64,000 nucleotides of DNA. It comes from Acestrorhynchus altus (Eukaryota > Chordata > Actinopteri > Characiformes > Acestrorhynchidae). Under the pieces are notes generated by a model. It worked only from the letters and a program-made list of their open reading frames with translations. It did no database searches and was not told the origin of the DNA. The translations under genes were made by a program, and so were the position numbers. The DNA is taken from positions 21,717,500 to 21,781,499 of the forward strand of contig CM067522.1 in assembly GCA_034509495.1 (NCBI GenBank). The letters run 5' to 3'. Below, piece after piece: positions 44,546-56,939 of this stretch; positions within the stretch are counted from its first letter, which is position 1, and every line of letters begins with the position of its first letter.

Positions 44546-45505
44546 GTCAGTGATCAGTTCTAACGCATGTTTTCAGAATACAGAAAAATGAGGTGATAAT
44601 ATATGGTCAGTCTGTACTATTACATTAATATATTAAGATAGAAAATGAAGTTCTGAATGAAATTTCAGTTTAAAGATTTTGAAGTAACAAACACAACATT
44701 TGACTTTATTCTAATATTTTCTTCATTTGCTGAGAAAAGATTTCAGAGCATTGACAGGTGTTTGAGAGTGAGGCTGAGAAGATCGGAGTAAAAAGGTTTT
44801 ATGGATTTTAATCCATAAACTCACGATATATCAAAATATATGAAATCGTTACCCCTGTATTACCAGATTCCTACGATTGTACAACTCTGTACTGTACTGA
44901 ACACAATCACCAAAAATGTAACTTCACAGCAGGACCTTCAACGTAACTCAAAGAACATTTTTTAAATCCTAAGTCATTTTGGAGCATTTCTATTGGTCCA
45001 TTCATCTGGACACAATGTAAAGTACTGACTGAAATGTTTTTGTGTAAATACCTGAACCGACACTGATCTGACCGGGTGTAATTACAGGCTGTATTACTGT
45101 ACAGATGAGCTCCTTAACTTCCAACAGACGTTATATTAATGATTCTGTTATTACTCACTAATAACTCAGGCATCAACCATGTAATAGGTGAAGTATCTGT
45201 GTTACACACACTGTCTGTTTCACACCAAAACCCAGACTCACGTTTAACGCAAACGTAACGTAAAGAGGTTCCAGGTCATTGTGGAGCATTTCTGTTCATC
45301 CATTTATCAGGAAATTCTGATGTGATATAAAGTTTGCTGCTGATCCTGAGACGGACACGTGACCGTTTGGAGAAGGTCAGCAGTTCCTTATCTGAGAACG
45401 TTCCCTCAGTCTGACTGATGAAGGAGAAAAAGCAAACCCTCAGCCATCAGTCAGTGTAAACCTGCATCACATTGACTGAAGGGTGACGGTTTGATTCTGA
45501 TAAAG

Positions 45506-45510
<5 letters not shown>
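44546..45510. other. Gene-free stretch, nothing recognised
   Basis: AT-rich unique-looking DNA. Confidence 0.5.

Positions 45511-45538
<28 letters not shown>
45511..45538. repeat. (GA)n microsatellite
   Basis: About 13 GA units. Confidence 0.93.
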
Positions 45539-45542
<4 letters not shown>

Positions 45543-45859
45543 CTGAGCTCCTTGAGGTTGGTCTCCACTGCAGCTTCTTCTCAAAGTCCGTCTCCTTGCC
45601 TCTTCTCTTTACCCAAGGTTTAGTTCTGCTTCATCCTCCTGTCTTCCATCCCTCCCACATCTCTCTTCAGCTGATCTTACCCACAGCAAGTGTGTGTGGG
45701 AGTGTGAGTGGAGTGAGTGTGTGAGTGAGTGTGTGACAATGTGTGAATGGATTTGCCTGTGTGTGTGTGAGTGTGTGTGAGTGAGAGACTGAGAGGGAGA
45801 GCTGGTGTGTATGAACGAAAGCAGACCTTACCCAGAGCATTTATCTGCAGAGTGTGTGT

Positions 45860-45861
<2 letters not shown>

Positions 45862-45910
<49 letters not shown>

Positions 45911-45949
45911 CACAAACATGTTACCCCTCTGGGAAACCCCTCCTTTTTT

Positions 45950-46010
<61 letters not shown>

Positions 46011-46055
46011 TTTCTTCTTTCTTTCTTCTTTCTTCTTTCTTCTTTCTTTCTCTTC
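45862..46055. repeat. (GA)n tract followed by (TTTC)n tract
   Basis: About 23 GA units (45862-45908), a 38-bp spacer, then about 100 bp of TTTC repeats that become TTCTTTC. A long purine run beside a long pyrimidine run is a classic triplex-forming arrangement. Confidence 0.95.
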
Positions 46056-46177
46056 TGTTCTATCAGTCTCTCTCTCTCTCGCTCTACCCCAATCATCTCA
46101 ACCCCGGAAGACATCCTTCACTCTCCTCCATATCTCCATATCACTGTCATGTTATTCCTTGTCTTGAATTCCAGTGG

Positions 46178-46180
<3 letters not shown>

Positions 46181-46249
<69 letters not shown>
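46181..46249. repeat. (GT)n microsatellite
   Basis: 34 GT units. Confidence 0.95.
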
Positions 46250-46250
<1 letters not shown>

Positions 46251-46394
46251 AGTTTTTGGGAATGGGGGGCAGGGAGCGGAAGACGGGGGTTGAATATATT
46301 TGCCTCTGAAAAAATCCCTGGAATCATGAATAAGTTAGAGCGACTGGAACAAAGCACACAAATTTACGGCACGAGTCTATTGTCTCTGTTAATC

Positions 46395-47290
46395 TGTGCA
46401 CACACTGCAGCGCACTCTCACACTACAACGCACTCTCACACTGCTGCACACTCTCACACTACAGCGCACTCTCACACTGCTGCGCACTCTCACACTACAG
46501 TGGACTCTCACACTGCTGCGCACTCTCACACTACAGTGCACTCTCCCCACTCTATCACACTCCTAATACACACTGCAGCACACTCTCACCACTCTATCAC
46601 ACTCTTAATACACACTGCAGTACACTCTCACCACTCTATCACACTCTTAATACACACTACAGTACACTCTCACCACTCTGTCACACTCTTAATACACACT
46701 GCAGTACACTTTCACTACACTCTCACACTACAGCACACTCTCCCCACTCTGTCACACTCCTAATACACACTGCCGCACACTCTCACTACACTCACACTAC
46801 AGCGCACTCTCACCACTCTATCACACTCTTAATACACACTGCAGTACACTTTCACTACACTCTCACACTACAGCACACTCTCCCCACTCTGTCACACTCC
46901 TAATACACACTGCCGCACACTGTCACTACACTCACACTACAGTGCACTCTCACCACTCTATCACACTCCTAATACACACTGCAGCACATTCTCACTACAG
47001 TCTCTCATACTACAGCGCACTCTCACCACTCTTACACACTCCTAATACACACTGCAGTGCACTCTCACTACACTCTCACACTACAGCAGACTCTCACCTC
47101 ACTCTCACACTCCTAATATACACTGCAGTGCACTCTCACTACACTCTCACACTACAGCAGACTCTCACCTCACTCTCACACTCCTAATATACACTGCAGT
47201 GCACTCTCACTACACTCTCACTCTACAGCACACTCTCACCTCACTCCTCACACTCCTAATATACACTGCAGTGCACTCTCACTACACTAC
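46395..47290. repeat. CACTCTCA-based minisatellite with higher-order structure
   Basis: Built from CACTCTCACACTACAGCG and CACTCTATCACACTCTTAAT plus ACACACTGCAG. From about 46560 these combine into longer units of about 60-75 bp, and one block of about 120 bp (around 46685-46800) recurs near 46840-46940. Confidence 0.93.
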
Positions 47291-47921
47291 TAAGTGTATG
47301 TAGTATTGTGTATATATATACTGTATATATACTACAGACAGTACATTGTACAGTGTGAACACTAGTGATCGAATTCACCTTTTTTATCTCATCAGCTTTT
47401 TACTGAAGTAATTCAAGCTGATGGAACAGATCCATCAGCACCTGTGTTCTCTCTCGGTTCTTGTCACCTGCATCTCAAGAACCTCCCTGATCAACAACAT
47501 TCTGACCCTGTTTGTGTTGATTTTAGTGCTCTAAAGAACCTGGTAGTGGTTCTTCCCGTTGTGGCCCTGTTTGAGCTGAGTGCATGTATATCTTCTGCTC
47601 TGTCTGGAAGCTCAGTGCAGCACTTCAGTGTGAATTCTGTAAACACTGGCGGCTCCTGGTCGGCAGCGGAGCTCAAAAATTGGTTCTTTTGATCATAATC
47701 AATTCAATCTGCCTTTGGAACCGTCCTCCGGTACCCCTGCATCACAGTCCAGCAGGTGATAAACTCCCTCTCCTAGACTTCAACCAGATTAGACCATCAG
47801 GACAATTACAGTGGAGCGAGGGGATGGGCCTCACTAATCGTAATAGAGATAGTGTGTGTGAGCTGAGGAGGGGGGTTGAAAGGGAGAGACCCCCTGCTGG
47901 GCTGGAAAGTAGAGATGTACC

Positions 47922-47925
<4 letters not shown>
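47291..47925. other. Gene-free stretch, nothing recognised
   Basis: Starts with a TATATATA patch; open frames at 47.4-47.9 kb have no recognisable content. Confidence 0.5.

Positions 47926-47958
<33 letters not shown>
47926..47958. repeat. (CT)n microsatellite
   Basis: About 16 CT units. Confidence 0.93.
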
Positions 47959-47960
<2 letters not shown>

Positions 47961-48057
47961 CGATTTGGATTTCTGGGTTTAGTCTCTGTTCTGTATCAGT
48001 TCATATTACTGTATCTCAGAGCTCTGCGCTCTTCTGCCCAGCAGTGTGTACGCACTG

Positions 48058-48720
48058 ATATCCGTCTGTCTGTCTGTCTGTCTGTCTAACCGCAAATCTG
48101 TCCATGTGTTCGTCTGTCTGAGTCTCTCTGTCCATCTGTTCATCCACATGAATCTGTCTATCCATCTGTCTGTCCATTTGTAGAGTTCATGAATGTCTGA
48201 CCATTCCTTTCTGACAATCTCTGTCTATCTGTAAAATTGTCCATCAGTGTTTCATCTGTCCATCCATACATCTCTCCATGTATTTTTGACCCTCTCCATG
48301 TCCATCTCTCTGTCCATCTGTCTGTCTGTCTTTTTGACCACCTGTCCACAAATCAATCTGTCTGTCCATGAATGTGTCTTTCTGTCTATATGTCCATCCA
48401 TGAATCTGTTCACGCTCTTTCTGACTGTCTATCTGATTGTCCATTGTGTCCTTAAACCAATCTTTCTGTCCACGAATTGATCTGTCCATCTGTCTCTCCA
48501 TGAATCTGTCTGTCTATCATCATATAACAATCTGTCAGCATGGATCTGTCCATAGGTTTATATCCATCTACACCATTAATGTCGATCTGTGTGTCTGTTT
48601 GGTTACGGTTCCGTCTGTCTATCAGTCTTTTAGTCCATCTTTCTGTCATTTTATTTGTCTCTTTGTCTGTCTAGCACCTGCCTGCCCTGTTCGGTCTGTC
48701 AGTAAATGCATTGTTCCATT
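48058..48720. repeat. Degenerate (TCTG)n/(TCCATCTG)n block
   Basis: Starts with a clean TCTG run at 48063-48088 and decays into TCTGTCCATC/GTCCATGAATC words for over 600 bp. Confidence 0.85.
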
Positions 48721-48730
48721 TACCTATCCG

Positions 48731-48733
<3 letters not shown>

Positions 48734-48785
<52 letters not shown>
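48734..48785. repeat. (CT)n microsatellite
   Basis: About 26 CT units. Confidence 0.95.
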
Positions 48786-48789
<4 letters not shown>

Positions 48790-49075
48790 TTGAGTGTCCC
48801 AGGGGTTCAGGCAGGGTGGTGTGTTGGTGTGTGTGTGTGGCGTAGAGGTGCAGCATGAGTGTGTTTGGGGGTTGGGTGGTGTGTGTGGGCTAGGTACGGT
48901 GTGTAGTGTGTACTGGCGGGGGGTGAAGGGGGGAGTGCCGCGCCCCTCTGCCATGCTGCTCCGCTCTGTGGGGGTGCGCTCTCTCCTCCTTTGGGACATC
49001 CAGGAGCTGCCTTGTTTGTGAGCATGTCTCATTGCCTCCAACTATTTCTCTCTTTCTCTCTCGCTTTTCCTCTAG

Positions 49076-49076
<1 letters not shown>

Positions 49077-49146
<70 letters not shown>
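49077..49146. repeat. (CA)n microsatellite
   Basis: About 33 CA units, with one GCACAC break at the right end. Confidence 0.95.
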
Positions 49147-49149
49147 CAG

Positions 49150-50080
49150 TGAGCACACCCCCTCACATGGAGATCCTGCAAACTTTTCTGCTATTTTAAG
49201 TGCTCTCTCCTTCTTTCTGCTTAACTTTACCCTCATTTTATCCCCCAATCTTTCTACAAAATTCCCCCTCCCCCTTCCCATCTCGGATTCTCACTATCCA
49301 GCCACGATTGCTCCAAGCGAACTGCTTCTCCCTGTCATTTTTTGAGCAGAGGAGGCTCCTTTCTTCTTTTCTTCATTAAAGCTTCCTTTTGTTTCTCCTC
49401 CATGGCTTGGTTTTAGGGCCGTCGGAAGGGGGGCACACCCCAGACTCGCAGAGGGTGGGCCGCTTCTAGGGTTCAGGCCCGGAATAAAAAGGCTGTTTGT
49501 CAAGCTCCAAAGAAAAAAAAGAGCTCTTATGATTTCTTTAAAGGCATCTTGGCTGAAGCGTCGGAGTGCTGAGACAGTATTGAGAGGCCAGAGCTGCTCC
49601 GGATTGGAGCTCCTTGCTTGTCATTTCAGTTTTCCCCCGTTATATCTCCTGCAGCCGAATTAACCTTTCCCATTCCAGCTTTCCTTCCCGGACAAAAGTC
49701 ACACGCTGAGTCTCTTATTCGCCTCAAACAAGGATGAAAGTGTGAGGGACTTTGCTGTTGTGATTTACGCCGTGGTTTTAGCCGCGGCCTGTTCTCCGGG
49801 AACCTTCACGAATCTGGGTTATACGGATATCGGAATTCTGAAAGGGAATTCGCCATGAAATTATGTTATTTCATCCTCCGAGCTCCAGCATTTCCATCCC
49901 ACCAGATGTTTCCGACTGCAGAACGATGAGGGAAATTAAAAATGCATAAAAGTGACTTTAGGAACTGCCGATATTGTTCCTCATAAATTATTCATTAACG
50001 CATTAACCAACAGTCACTCAAAACTGCACCCCGTAATTTGAGAGTTGACAGATGACTCCCTTTAACTTCACCCATTTACA
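49150..50080. other. Low-repeat island, possible non-coding control DNA
   Basis: No repeat family or microsatellite in about 900 bp. A 51-codon frame at 49417-49571 follows a TTTTAG acceptor-like site and ends in TGA, but it has no known motif. AT-rich homeobox-like words (CATAAATTATTCATTAACGC) occur near 49981. Confidence 0.35.
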
Positions 50081-50081
50081 A

Positions 50082-50149
<68 letters not shown>
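50082..50149. repeat. (CA)n microsatellite
   Basis: About 30 CA units after a CGCGCGCA start. Confidence 0.95.
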
Positions 50150-50151
<2 letters not shown>

Positions 50152-50429
50152 TCTTACTGCCCACATTAAGGAGTGTTGAGGTCAAGTCAGCTGTGAAAAT
50201 GGAGAAATAACAAAGCAGTCCCGAGTTACTGCTCGACACACACTTAACTTTCCTCTTCTCACCAGTTTTATCCTCCAAAAAATGATACATTTACATTAAA
50301 TGGGAAATAAGAATAAGATTTGTAGACATTATTTGAAATATATATATATAGATATTATTTAAAAGAATGCAATACATGTAAACGTTTTTAATTTTAAAAT
50401 ATAAAAGTGTTACGATCACTGTGGTGAAC

Positions 50430-50515
50430 TGATTTCACTACATGCTGAGGAGCACTTTTGTGAGTCGCTCTGGATCAGGGCGTCTGATAACTGCCATAAA
50501 TGTCAATTTCACTTC
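50430..50515 (-). repeat. Fragment of the repeat seen at 21285
   Basis: GTGAGTCGCTCTGGATCAGG and GCGTCTGATAACTGCCATAA are the reverse complement of the GGCATCTAGCAGATGCTCTT end of that family. Confidence 0.55.
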
Positions 50516-50984
50516 TTTAAATGACGTTTCTTTTCACATCTGTGATGTTTTTTGATATTGTGAGGTTTTATATAACAGAAATAATTCGTTTTTCATGGTC
50601 ATGCCTCTATTTAGTTAAAGTAAATTCAATTAATTTCAGTTTAGTTCAGTTCAGTTCTTGTCAAACATCAGTTTTACAGAAATCCAGGTCTGGATGTAAC
50701 ACAGTCGGGTCGCTTCAGTTCAAGTCACTTTAATTTCATTAGAGTCACTTTAACTCTTAAATTCAGTTCAGGTCACTTCAATTTGAATTAAGTGACTTCA
50801 AACCTGGAAAAGGTGTGTTTTTGGGACCTTATGTCTTTCATTTGTTTCCCTCGTTCTTTTCAGGTTCCCTCTTTTCTACCGCGGGACTCTAAGCTCCCTG
50901 TGCGGTGCTCCTGCCGAATCCATGCTGCACTGATTTGTTTACACTTGCTGCTGCTGACTGGTGTCGTGCTGGCACTTGCCAGAT
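50516..50984. other. Gene-free stretch, nothing firm
   Basis: Loose TTCAGTTCAGTTC and AGTCACTTTAATTT words at 50620-50790, with no fixed period. Confidence 0.45.
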
Positions 50985-51610
50985 GTTGTGATGGTTCAGA
51001 AGAACAAATGAGGAAATTCAAGACCATCATTACCCTCCCCAGGAGTGCTGCACCAACAAAGATCACACCAACAGCAAGGTGTGTAATAGTCCACCAGCTC
51101 ACAAAGGAACCCAAGAGAACTTCTAAGCAAATGAAGGTCTTTATTTAAGGCATCTGCAGTTTGATAAAGATCACACAGTGAGGCCATTACGCAGAACAAT
51201 GCATTGTGGACTGATGAGACCACTAAGCGCTATGTTAGGAGAAAGAAAATACAGCATCTGTGCAACACGGTGGTGGTAGTTTCATGATTTGGACCTGTTT
51301 TTCTGCATGTGGCCCAGGATAGCTTTCCATCACTGGTGGAACAATAAATTATGAATTATACCAGAATAATCTAAAGGAAAAATCAATCTGTGAGCTGAAT
51401 CTCAAGAGAATGTGGGTCATGCAGAAAGACGATGACAAGGACACAAGTCGTTCTACCAATTTTTAAAGGAGAATAAAAGTAATGTTCTGGAATGACCCAG
51501 TTAAAGTCCTGACCTTAATCCAGTAGACATGTTATGGAAGGACCTGAAGCAGCAGTTTATGGGAGGAAACCCACCAACATAACAGAGCTGAAGCTGGTCT
51601 GGATTCAAAT
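50985..51610 (+). mobile_element. Decayed Tc1-like transposon
   Basis: Words in order match the remnant at 16510-17340: ACCCTCCCCAGGAGTGCTGC with ACCAACAAAGATCACACC (DNA-binding region), GGTGGTAGTTTCATGATTTG with ACCTGTTTTTCTGCATG, GAGCTGAATCTCAAGAGAAT and GGAGGAAACCCACCAACATA. Frames are broken throughout. Confidence 0.7.
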
Positions 51611-51619
51611 TAGTGGAGT

Positions 51620-52790
51620 TGAGCTTTTAGCTTGTTTGAATTAATTGTTTGCATTGTATGTTTCTGTGCTGATTGTATCGTTTGCCTGTCACTGATGGTC
51701 ATGATCGTGGAGATTAATGCAGTTCTGTGCAGGTTTGCACCATAAAGCACTTTGTGATCAACGCTTCCTTTTAATGTCACTGCAAATTTACCGGATGCAT
51801 GAATAAAGTGCACGAGAAGAGCATAAAAGATGTCTTTAAGGCCTGTTGTCTTGGCGATCATTATAAGAACAAACATAAGCATAAGTCTTTATGTACATAT
51901 ATTTAGCGTTTGCACATTTGCATTATGCTATGCTCTGAGTTTTGGCCAGCATCTGCTTTGAAAGCCTCTTTGAAAGCTGCATTAGAGCAGCAGTTGTAAA
52001 ATCTCTGCTGACACTGCACGGCCTGCCCAGCGCACTGGACAGTCGTAAGCAGCCTTTCCGGAGGCCCCGCATTGCCGGAGCCTCTCAAGGAGACATTATC
52101 TAGCGTCTCTCGGAGTCCGCTTACGCTTCCTTGAATAGGCAATGAAACCTAATTAATCCCCCCTTCTCCATTTGAAACAAAAGCAAGGAAAGCCCACCAG
52201 GAGTCCTTTGCACCATTTGGACGGTTCGGTCCGTCTCAAGTGCCGCTTTGTCCTTCGCTCCCGAACCATATGGTTTGCTTTAGTATTCCAGGCAAATTGT
52301 TTTTAGGCTACTTCATTAGCTATTGATGCATCAACTCAATCAAGGCAAAGTAGTGCAGGGCCTAATTACTGCTGGCCCGGCAGCTGGGGTGCCAGAGTGC
52401 AGGCTGTGCAGGACCGAGGCTTTGTGTTTGTGAACCTGCTCACTAACAGATCTGTCGCTAAGAGACCTCCGCTTCCATGCTGAGTGTGTTATTGCGCTGC
52501 GTCGCAGGCAGTTGAACAGAAGCGCTGGCGTCCAAACAAAAAGGCTCCGGTACAATCAATGGACAATGATCCGAAACTCGAGCTAATGGTGTTGGGTTGG
52601 GCATCTGCTAAACTCTGAACAAAGGAGCCGAACGCAGATACCAAGGGGCTCTTCGGATTCCTGCGTTGCGCAAACTGAAGTTGTTATGCTGCTTAACGAA
52701 TTTAATGAATTTAGACACATAAATTCGTGCTGCTCTGGCTGTGGGACCAATGACATGCTCTGTACTGTCTCTGCTCTGTCTGAGGTTTAA
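51620..52790. other. Low-repeat island, candidate conserved non-coding region
   Basis: Over 1.1 kb of complex sequence free of the repeats that fill the rest of this half. It has homeodomain-type cores in CCTAATTAATCC (near 52149) and GCCTAATTACTGC (near 52360), plus GATGCATCAACTCAATCAA. No splice or coding pattern. Enhancer function is inference only. Confidence 0.35.
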
Positions 52791-52799
52791 ATTGGACAT

Positions 52800-53340
52800 T
52801 CTTTGAGTCAATACGTCAGTTAATCTTTGTGTGACTCGAGCCAGTGTTCTGGTCAGTGAGTTGTTCAAAGGGTCAAAGAGTCAGTGAGTTAGTAACGGAG
52901 TCAGTCAATGGGTCTGTGAATGTGTCAGTCTGGAAGTCAGGGATGAAATGAATCAGCCAGCGATTCAGTAAGTCAGTCTGTAAGTCAGTGAATAAGTTAA
53001 TGACTCATTCTAGTGATTAAATTAAATTTTAGAGTCAGTGACTCTAAAATTTACTGGGGACTCTTGTTCAATGGTCCGCCTTGAAGTCTGCTTCAATGTG
53101 GAGTAAGTTCATTGGTATCTAAGGCAGTCAGTGAGTCTGTGAGTCAATCAGTGTCTTATTGAATTTGCAACTCAATGAGTTCCTCAGACAATAAATGAGT
53201 CACTGAGTCAATGAATCAGTCCATCGTTGGCTCACGCACTCAGTGTGTCTGTGGTTCAATGAGTTGGTCAGTTTGTAGGTCAGTGAGTTCCTCAGTCAGC
53301 TGACGAGTCAGTGAATCTTTCAGACTCTTGACTGACCTGC
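52800..53340. repeat. Degenerate GAGTCAGTGAGT repeat
   Basis: Irregular words of the type GTCAGTGAGTCAGTGA, AATGAGTCACTGAGTCA and TCAGTCTGTAAGTCAG fill the region. A 13-bp-arm inverted repeat sits inside it at 53023-53053. Confidence 0.75.
53023..53053. repeat. Perfect 13-bp inverted repeat
   Basis: TAAATTTTAGAGT, then CAGTG, then ACTCTAAAATTTA. It can form a stem with a 5-base loop. No T-run or gene nearby to suggest a terminator. Confidence 0.85.
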
Positions 53341-54225
53341 CATAAAGTGTAAGGCAGACTCGCTGTAGGAATGTAGAATAAGGTAGAGGAGTCAGTGCTG
53401 GACCGAGCAGTGGACCAGGCCAGTCTCTGGAAGCCATGCTGTTACTAACTAATTACCTGCCACGGATGTGTGCCTCTCCGGCCCACTCCTCAGGAGGAAA
53501 GAAGTAATTTGGGTGGAGAAGCACATGTGAAACCCCCCCACCACCACCACCACCACCCCCAGTCAGTGGGGCAGGTGACACGAGCGCCGTGGGAGCGGTG
53601 GACAATTACCTCAGCCTGGACGCTGTCACTTCAATCTGAGAACCCCCCAGGCTGCACACTTTATTCTTCACACACACCCACACACACCCCAAGGTGCCGA
53701 ACGTGTAGTTCAGTGGCAGAAAATGCAGAAATGAGCTCGGCGTTGTTTTCAGAAACACTGATTTTCATTCTGATGGATTCAAAGCGAGCAGGTTCTCCGC
53801 TCCCCTGGCGTCGCCGGTGTGTTGTGTCTTTTCACACCGAAGGCTCTAGACCTCTCGTGGACGTCATTCAGGTGCGCCCACAGGCACCAGGACCCCAGAC
53901 ACACAGCACCGGTCCGCTGAGGAGTGAGAGCGAGAGAGGGAGTGTTAACATACAGTAATGAGTGGAGTATGGAGTGTGATATTAAAAGTGCTGGGGGGCA
54001 AAGATGAGGATGAAGGGGCAAAAAAAAGTGAACCGTGTCTGATTTTTTTACCTTATGAACCCTATGATTATTATTGTGTTATTAATCATAATGCAGAAAG
54101 TGTGAATTTCTAACTGTGCTGAACAATGTGGCCAATGTGTGGAGCCCCCCAGGGTTCAGTTTTAGGGTCTACGAGACTGTTTAATTGGACAGGTTTGAGG
54201 TTTGAAGGTGGGCTTATATACAGTT
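53341..54225. other. Gene-free stretch, nothing recognised
   Basis: A 162-codon open frame at 53470-53958 contains a CCACCA-encoded His run and no domain; I regard it as chance. Confidence 0.5.
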
Positions 54226-54229
54226 TAGA

Positions 54230-54470
54230 GGTTAGTATTGTGAAATCATTGGTGTGATGGGGTTCACAACATTTCTACTGGATTAAGGTCAGGACTTTAT
54301 TCTTCTTTAACCATCCTTTGGTAGAACCCCTTAGGGTGAGTGTAGGGTCATTGTCTTGGTGCATGATCCACTTTCTCTTGAGATTCAGCTGTCCTGATAT
54401 TTTTGTAGTTTCCTTCCATTCCATCCAGTTCTTCCTGGCTTACTGGTGAATGAGTGAACTTCAAACCTGC
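54230..54470 (-). mobile_element. Decayed Tc1-like transposon fragment
   Basis: CATTTCTACTGGATTAAGGT, CAGGACTTTATTC and CATGATCCACTTTCTCTTGA are the reverse complement of blocks in the remnants at 16510 and 50985 (GAGCTGAATCTCAAGAGAAT...CCTTAATCCAGTAGA). Confidence 0.65.
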
Positions 54471-54778
54471 CCCTGTGGATCCGACCCGTTGTTTAGCATA
54501 TAATGCTACAAAAATAGCACTTCACTTTCTAAGGCACAGGTTACGATACATCACAGCCATCCCTCGCTTTTCATATATGGGGGTATAGATCATCTCCGTG
54601 TCCCCGGCAGCACATTCCGAGCATTCTTCCCATCCTGCCTTCATCTGTCCCAAAAGCAATTTCTCCCAAAGCATCATTCTAATGCATCGCCCCCTAAAAC
54701 TGCCCCCTTTTCGCTCTCGCTGCCTTCAAAGGAGCCTGAAAATCCCCAACAACCTCATAAGCCACTTGAAGCAAGTGT

Positions 54779-54807
54779 TTGTGTGTGTGTGTGTTAGTGT
54801 GTTCTCG

Positions 54808-54845
<38 letters not shown>
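54779..54845. repeat. (GT)n microsatellites
   Basis: Two GT runs separated by TTAGTGTGTTCTCGACAT. Confidence 0.93.
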
Positions 54846-54847
<2 letters not shown>

Positions 54848-54967
54848 AGTTGTGATAAAGGAACGTAAGCGTGTGACACACACCACCCTTGAAGATTAGC
54901 TCAGGGAGTTTGGAGTGTAAGCCGTGGAGTCGTTTCTCATTAATCACGACCCTGACAACACAAGGCC

Positions 54968-55094
<127 letters not shown>

Positions 55095-55499
55095 AGGACC
55101 TGCAGGGTTAATAATATTAGAATGTCATTAATTTATTAGTATTATTGGTGCTCCGTCACTGCGCTCCGCTGCTGCTGCACGGTGTACAGTAATACTGTAG
55201 TACTGTAGCACCTGCTGGAGCAATACATTTGGCCTTGGCCTCCATTCATAGTGTCAAAACCATGACCCTCAAAACGTCAACATCAATGGCCCGTCACCTG
55301 CAGGCCATTCCTACATGACCATTCAATGCAAATAAATCAGTAAATAAATCAGGCCCGAGTGCCGTGCGGTTGATTTGTTGGGGGTGTTTGGGTTGGACCT
55401 CCTTCCTTTGTTCCTTTGTTCCTTTCTTCCATGGGTCCTGATGAGACGAGAGAACTTTGCAACCTACAAAATACCAATCCTTCAGTGTGTAATCCTTCA

Positions 55500-55615
55500 T
55501 TATATCCTTTCACCCTGATCTTCAATGATCAGGACCCCACAGGACCAGCAGATATGATGTGGGTGGTGGGTCAGACACAGCAGTGCTGCTGGAGTGTTTA
55601 AACACTGTGTCCACA
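55500..55615 (+). mobile_element. Foldback MITE family C, fragment
   Basis: TTCACCCTGATCTTCAATGA, CAGGACCCCACAGGACCAGC and GACACAGCAGTGCTGCTGGA match the left arm of the copy at 33465. Confidence 0.75.
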
Positions 55616-55800
55616 ATTGAAAAGGCCTTTACAGCAAATCGTTAAACAGGTAGATGATGTGACTACACTGTGAGACTGTCCTGCAGTTTTAACTGTAAAG
55701 AAGAGTGTGTTTTTCCAGTATGGGACCAGTTGGCTGGGTTTCTGGAATCTTACCTTCCCAAAATCATCCTCTACTTCCAAATCAACCAAGAAAAAATATA

Positions 55801-55801
55801 A

Positions 55802-55856
<55 letters not shown>

Positions 55857-55879
55857 GTTGTTGTTGTTGTTGTTGTTGT
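55801..55879. repeat. (ATT)n then (GTT)n microsatellite
   Basis: About 18 ATT units change into about 8 GTT units, consistent with one point mutation spreading through the end of the run. Confidence 0.95.
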
Positions 55880-56425
<546 letters not shown>

Positions 56426-56559
56426 CAGTAATGGTGATGATGGTAATGAGTGTGTATGGAGGGCAGGAGGTTATGCGGTAGGGTCTGTTGGGAGCGTGTT
56501 CTGTGCAGTCGTCATGAACACAGTCAGCAGGGAGTCTCTCATCTCAAGGTGAATCAGAG

Positions 56560-56573
56560 TGTGTGTGTGTGTG

Positions 56574-56623
<50 letters not shown>

Positions 56624-56634
56624 CCTGTGTGTGG
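56560..56634. repeat. (GT)n microsatellite
   Basis: GT run with GC, TT and CC breaks. It lies only about 135 bp from the preceding (CA)n run, so the two are complementary on one strand. Confidence 0.93.
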
Positions 56635-56939
56635 TTGAGAGAGAGAACTTCTCTATACCATGAACTTGCTTCCAGCTTGTGTAGAAAAAGGGAGTTTTCC
56701 AGTCCAGTTACTCACACAAACGTAGCCGTGTGAGTGTGTTTGTGTGTGTATGTGTGTGTGTTCCATAACTTTTCATTCCATAAAATTTGTTGACAAGTGT
56801 GTGTTACTATAATAATAATGATATAAAATCGTTATTATTACAGTCCTGCAGATATAAGTTTGAAGTTTATAATTAATCATCTAGTAATTAACTTTTAGAG
56901 TAGTTGATGTTTAATCTGGAACTACTGTAAATGACTTCC

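Noticed and set aside
45771..46763. 330-codon open frame on the plus strand
   Set aside because: It crosses (GA)n, (TTTC)n, (GT)n and the CACTCTCA array. The translation is simple repeat only; stop-free microsatellites make it open.
53470..53958. 162-codon open frame on the plus strand
   Set aside because: It contains a simple CCACCA run and no domain; there is no promoter or splice context.
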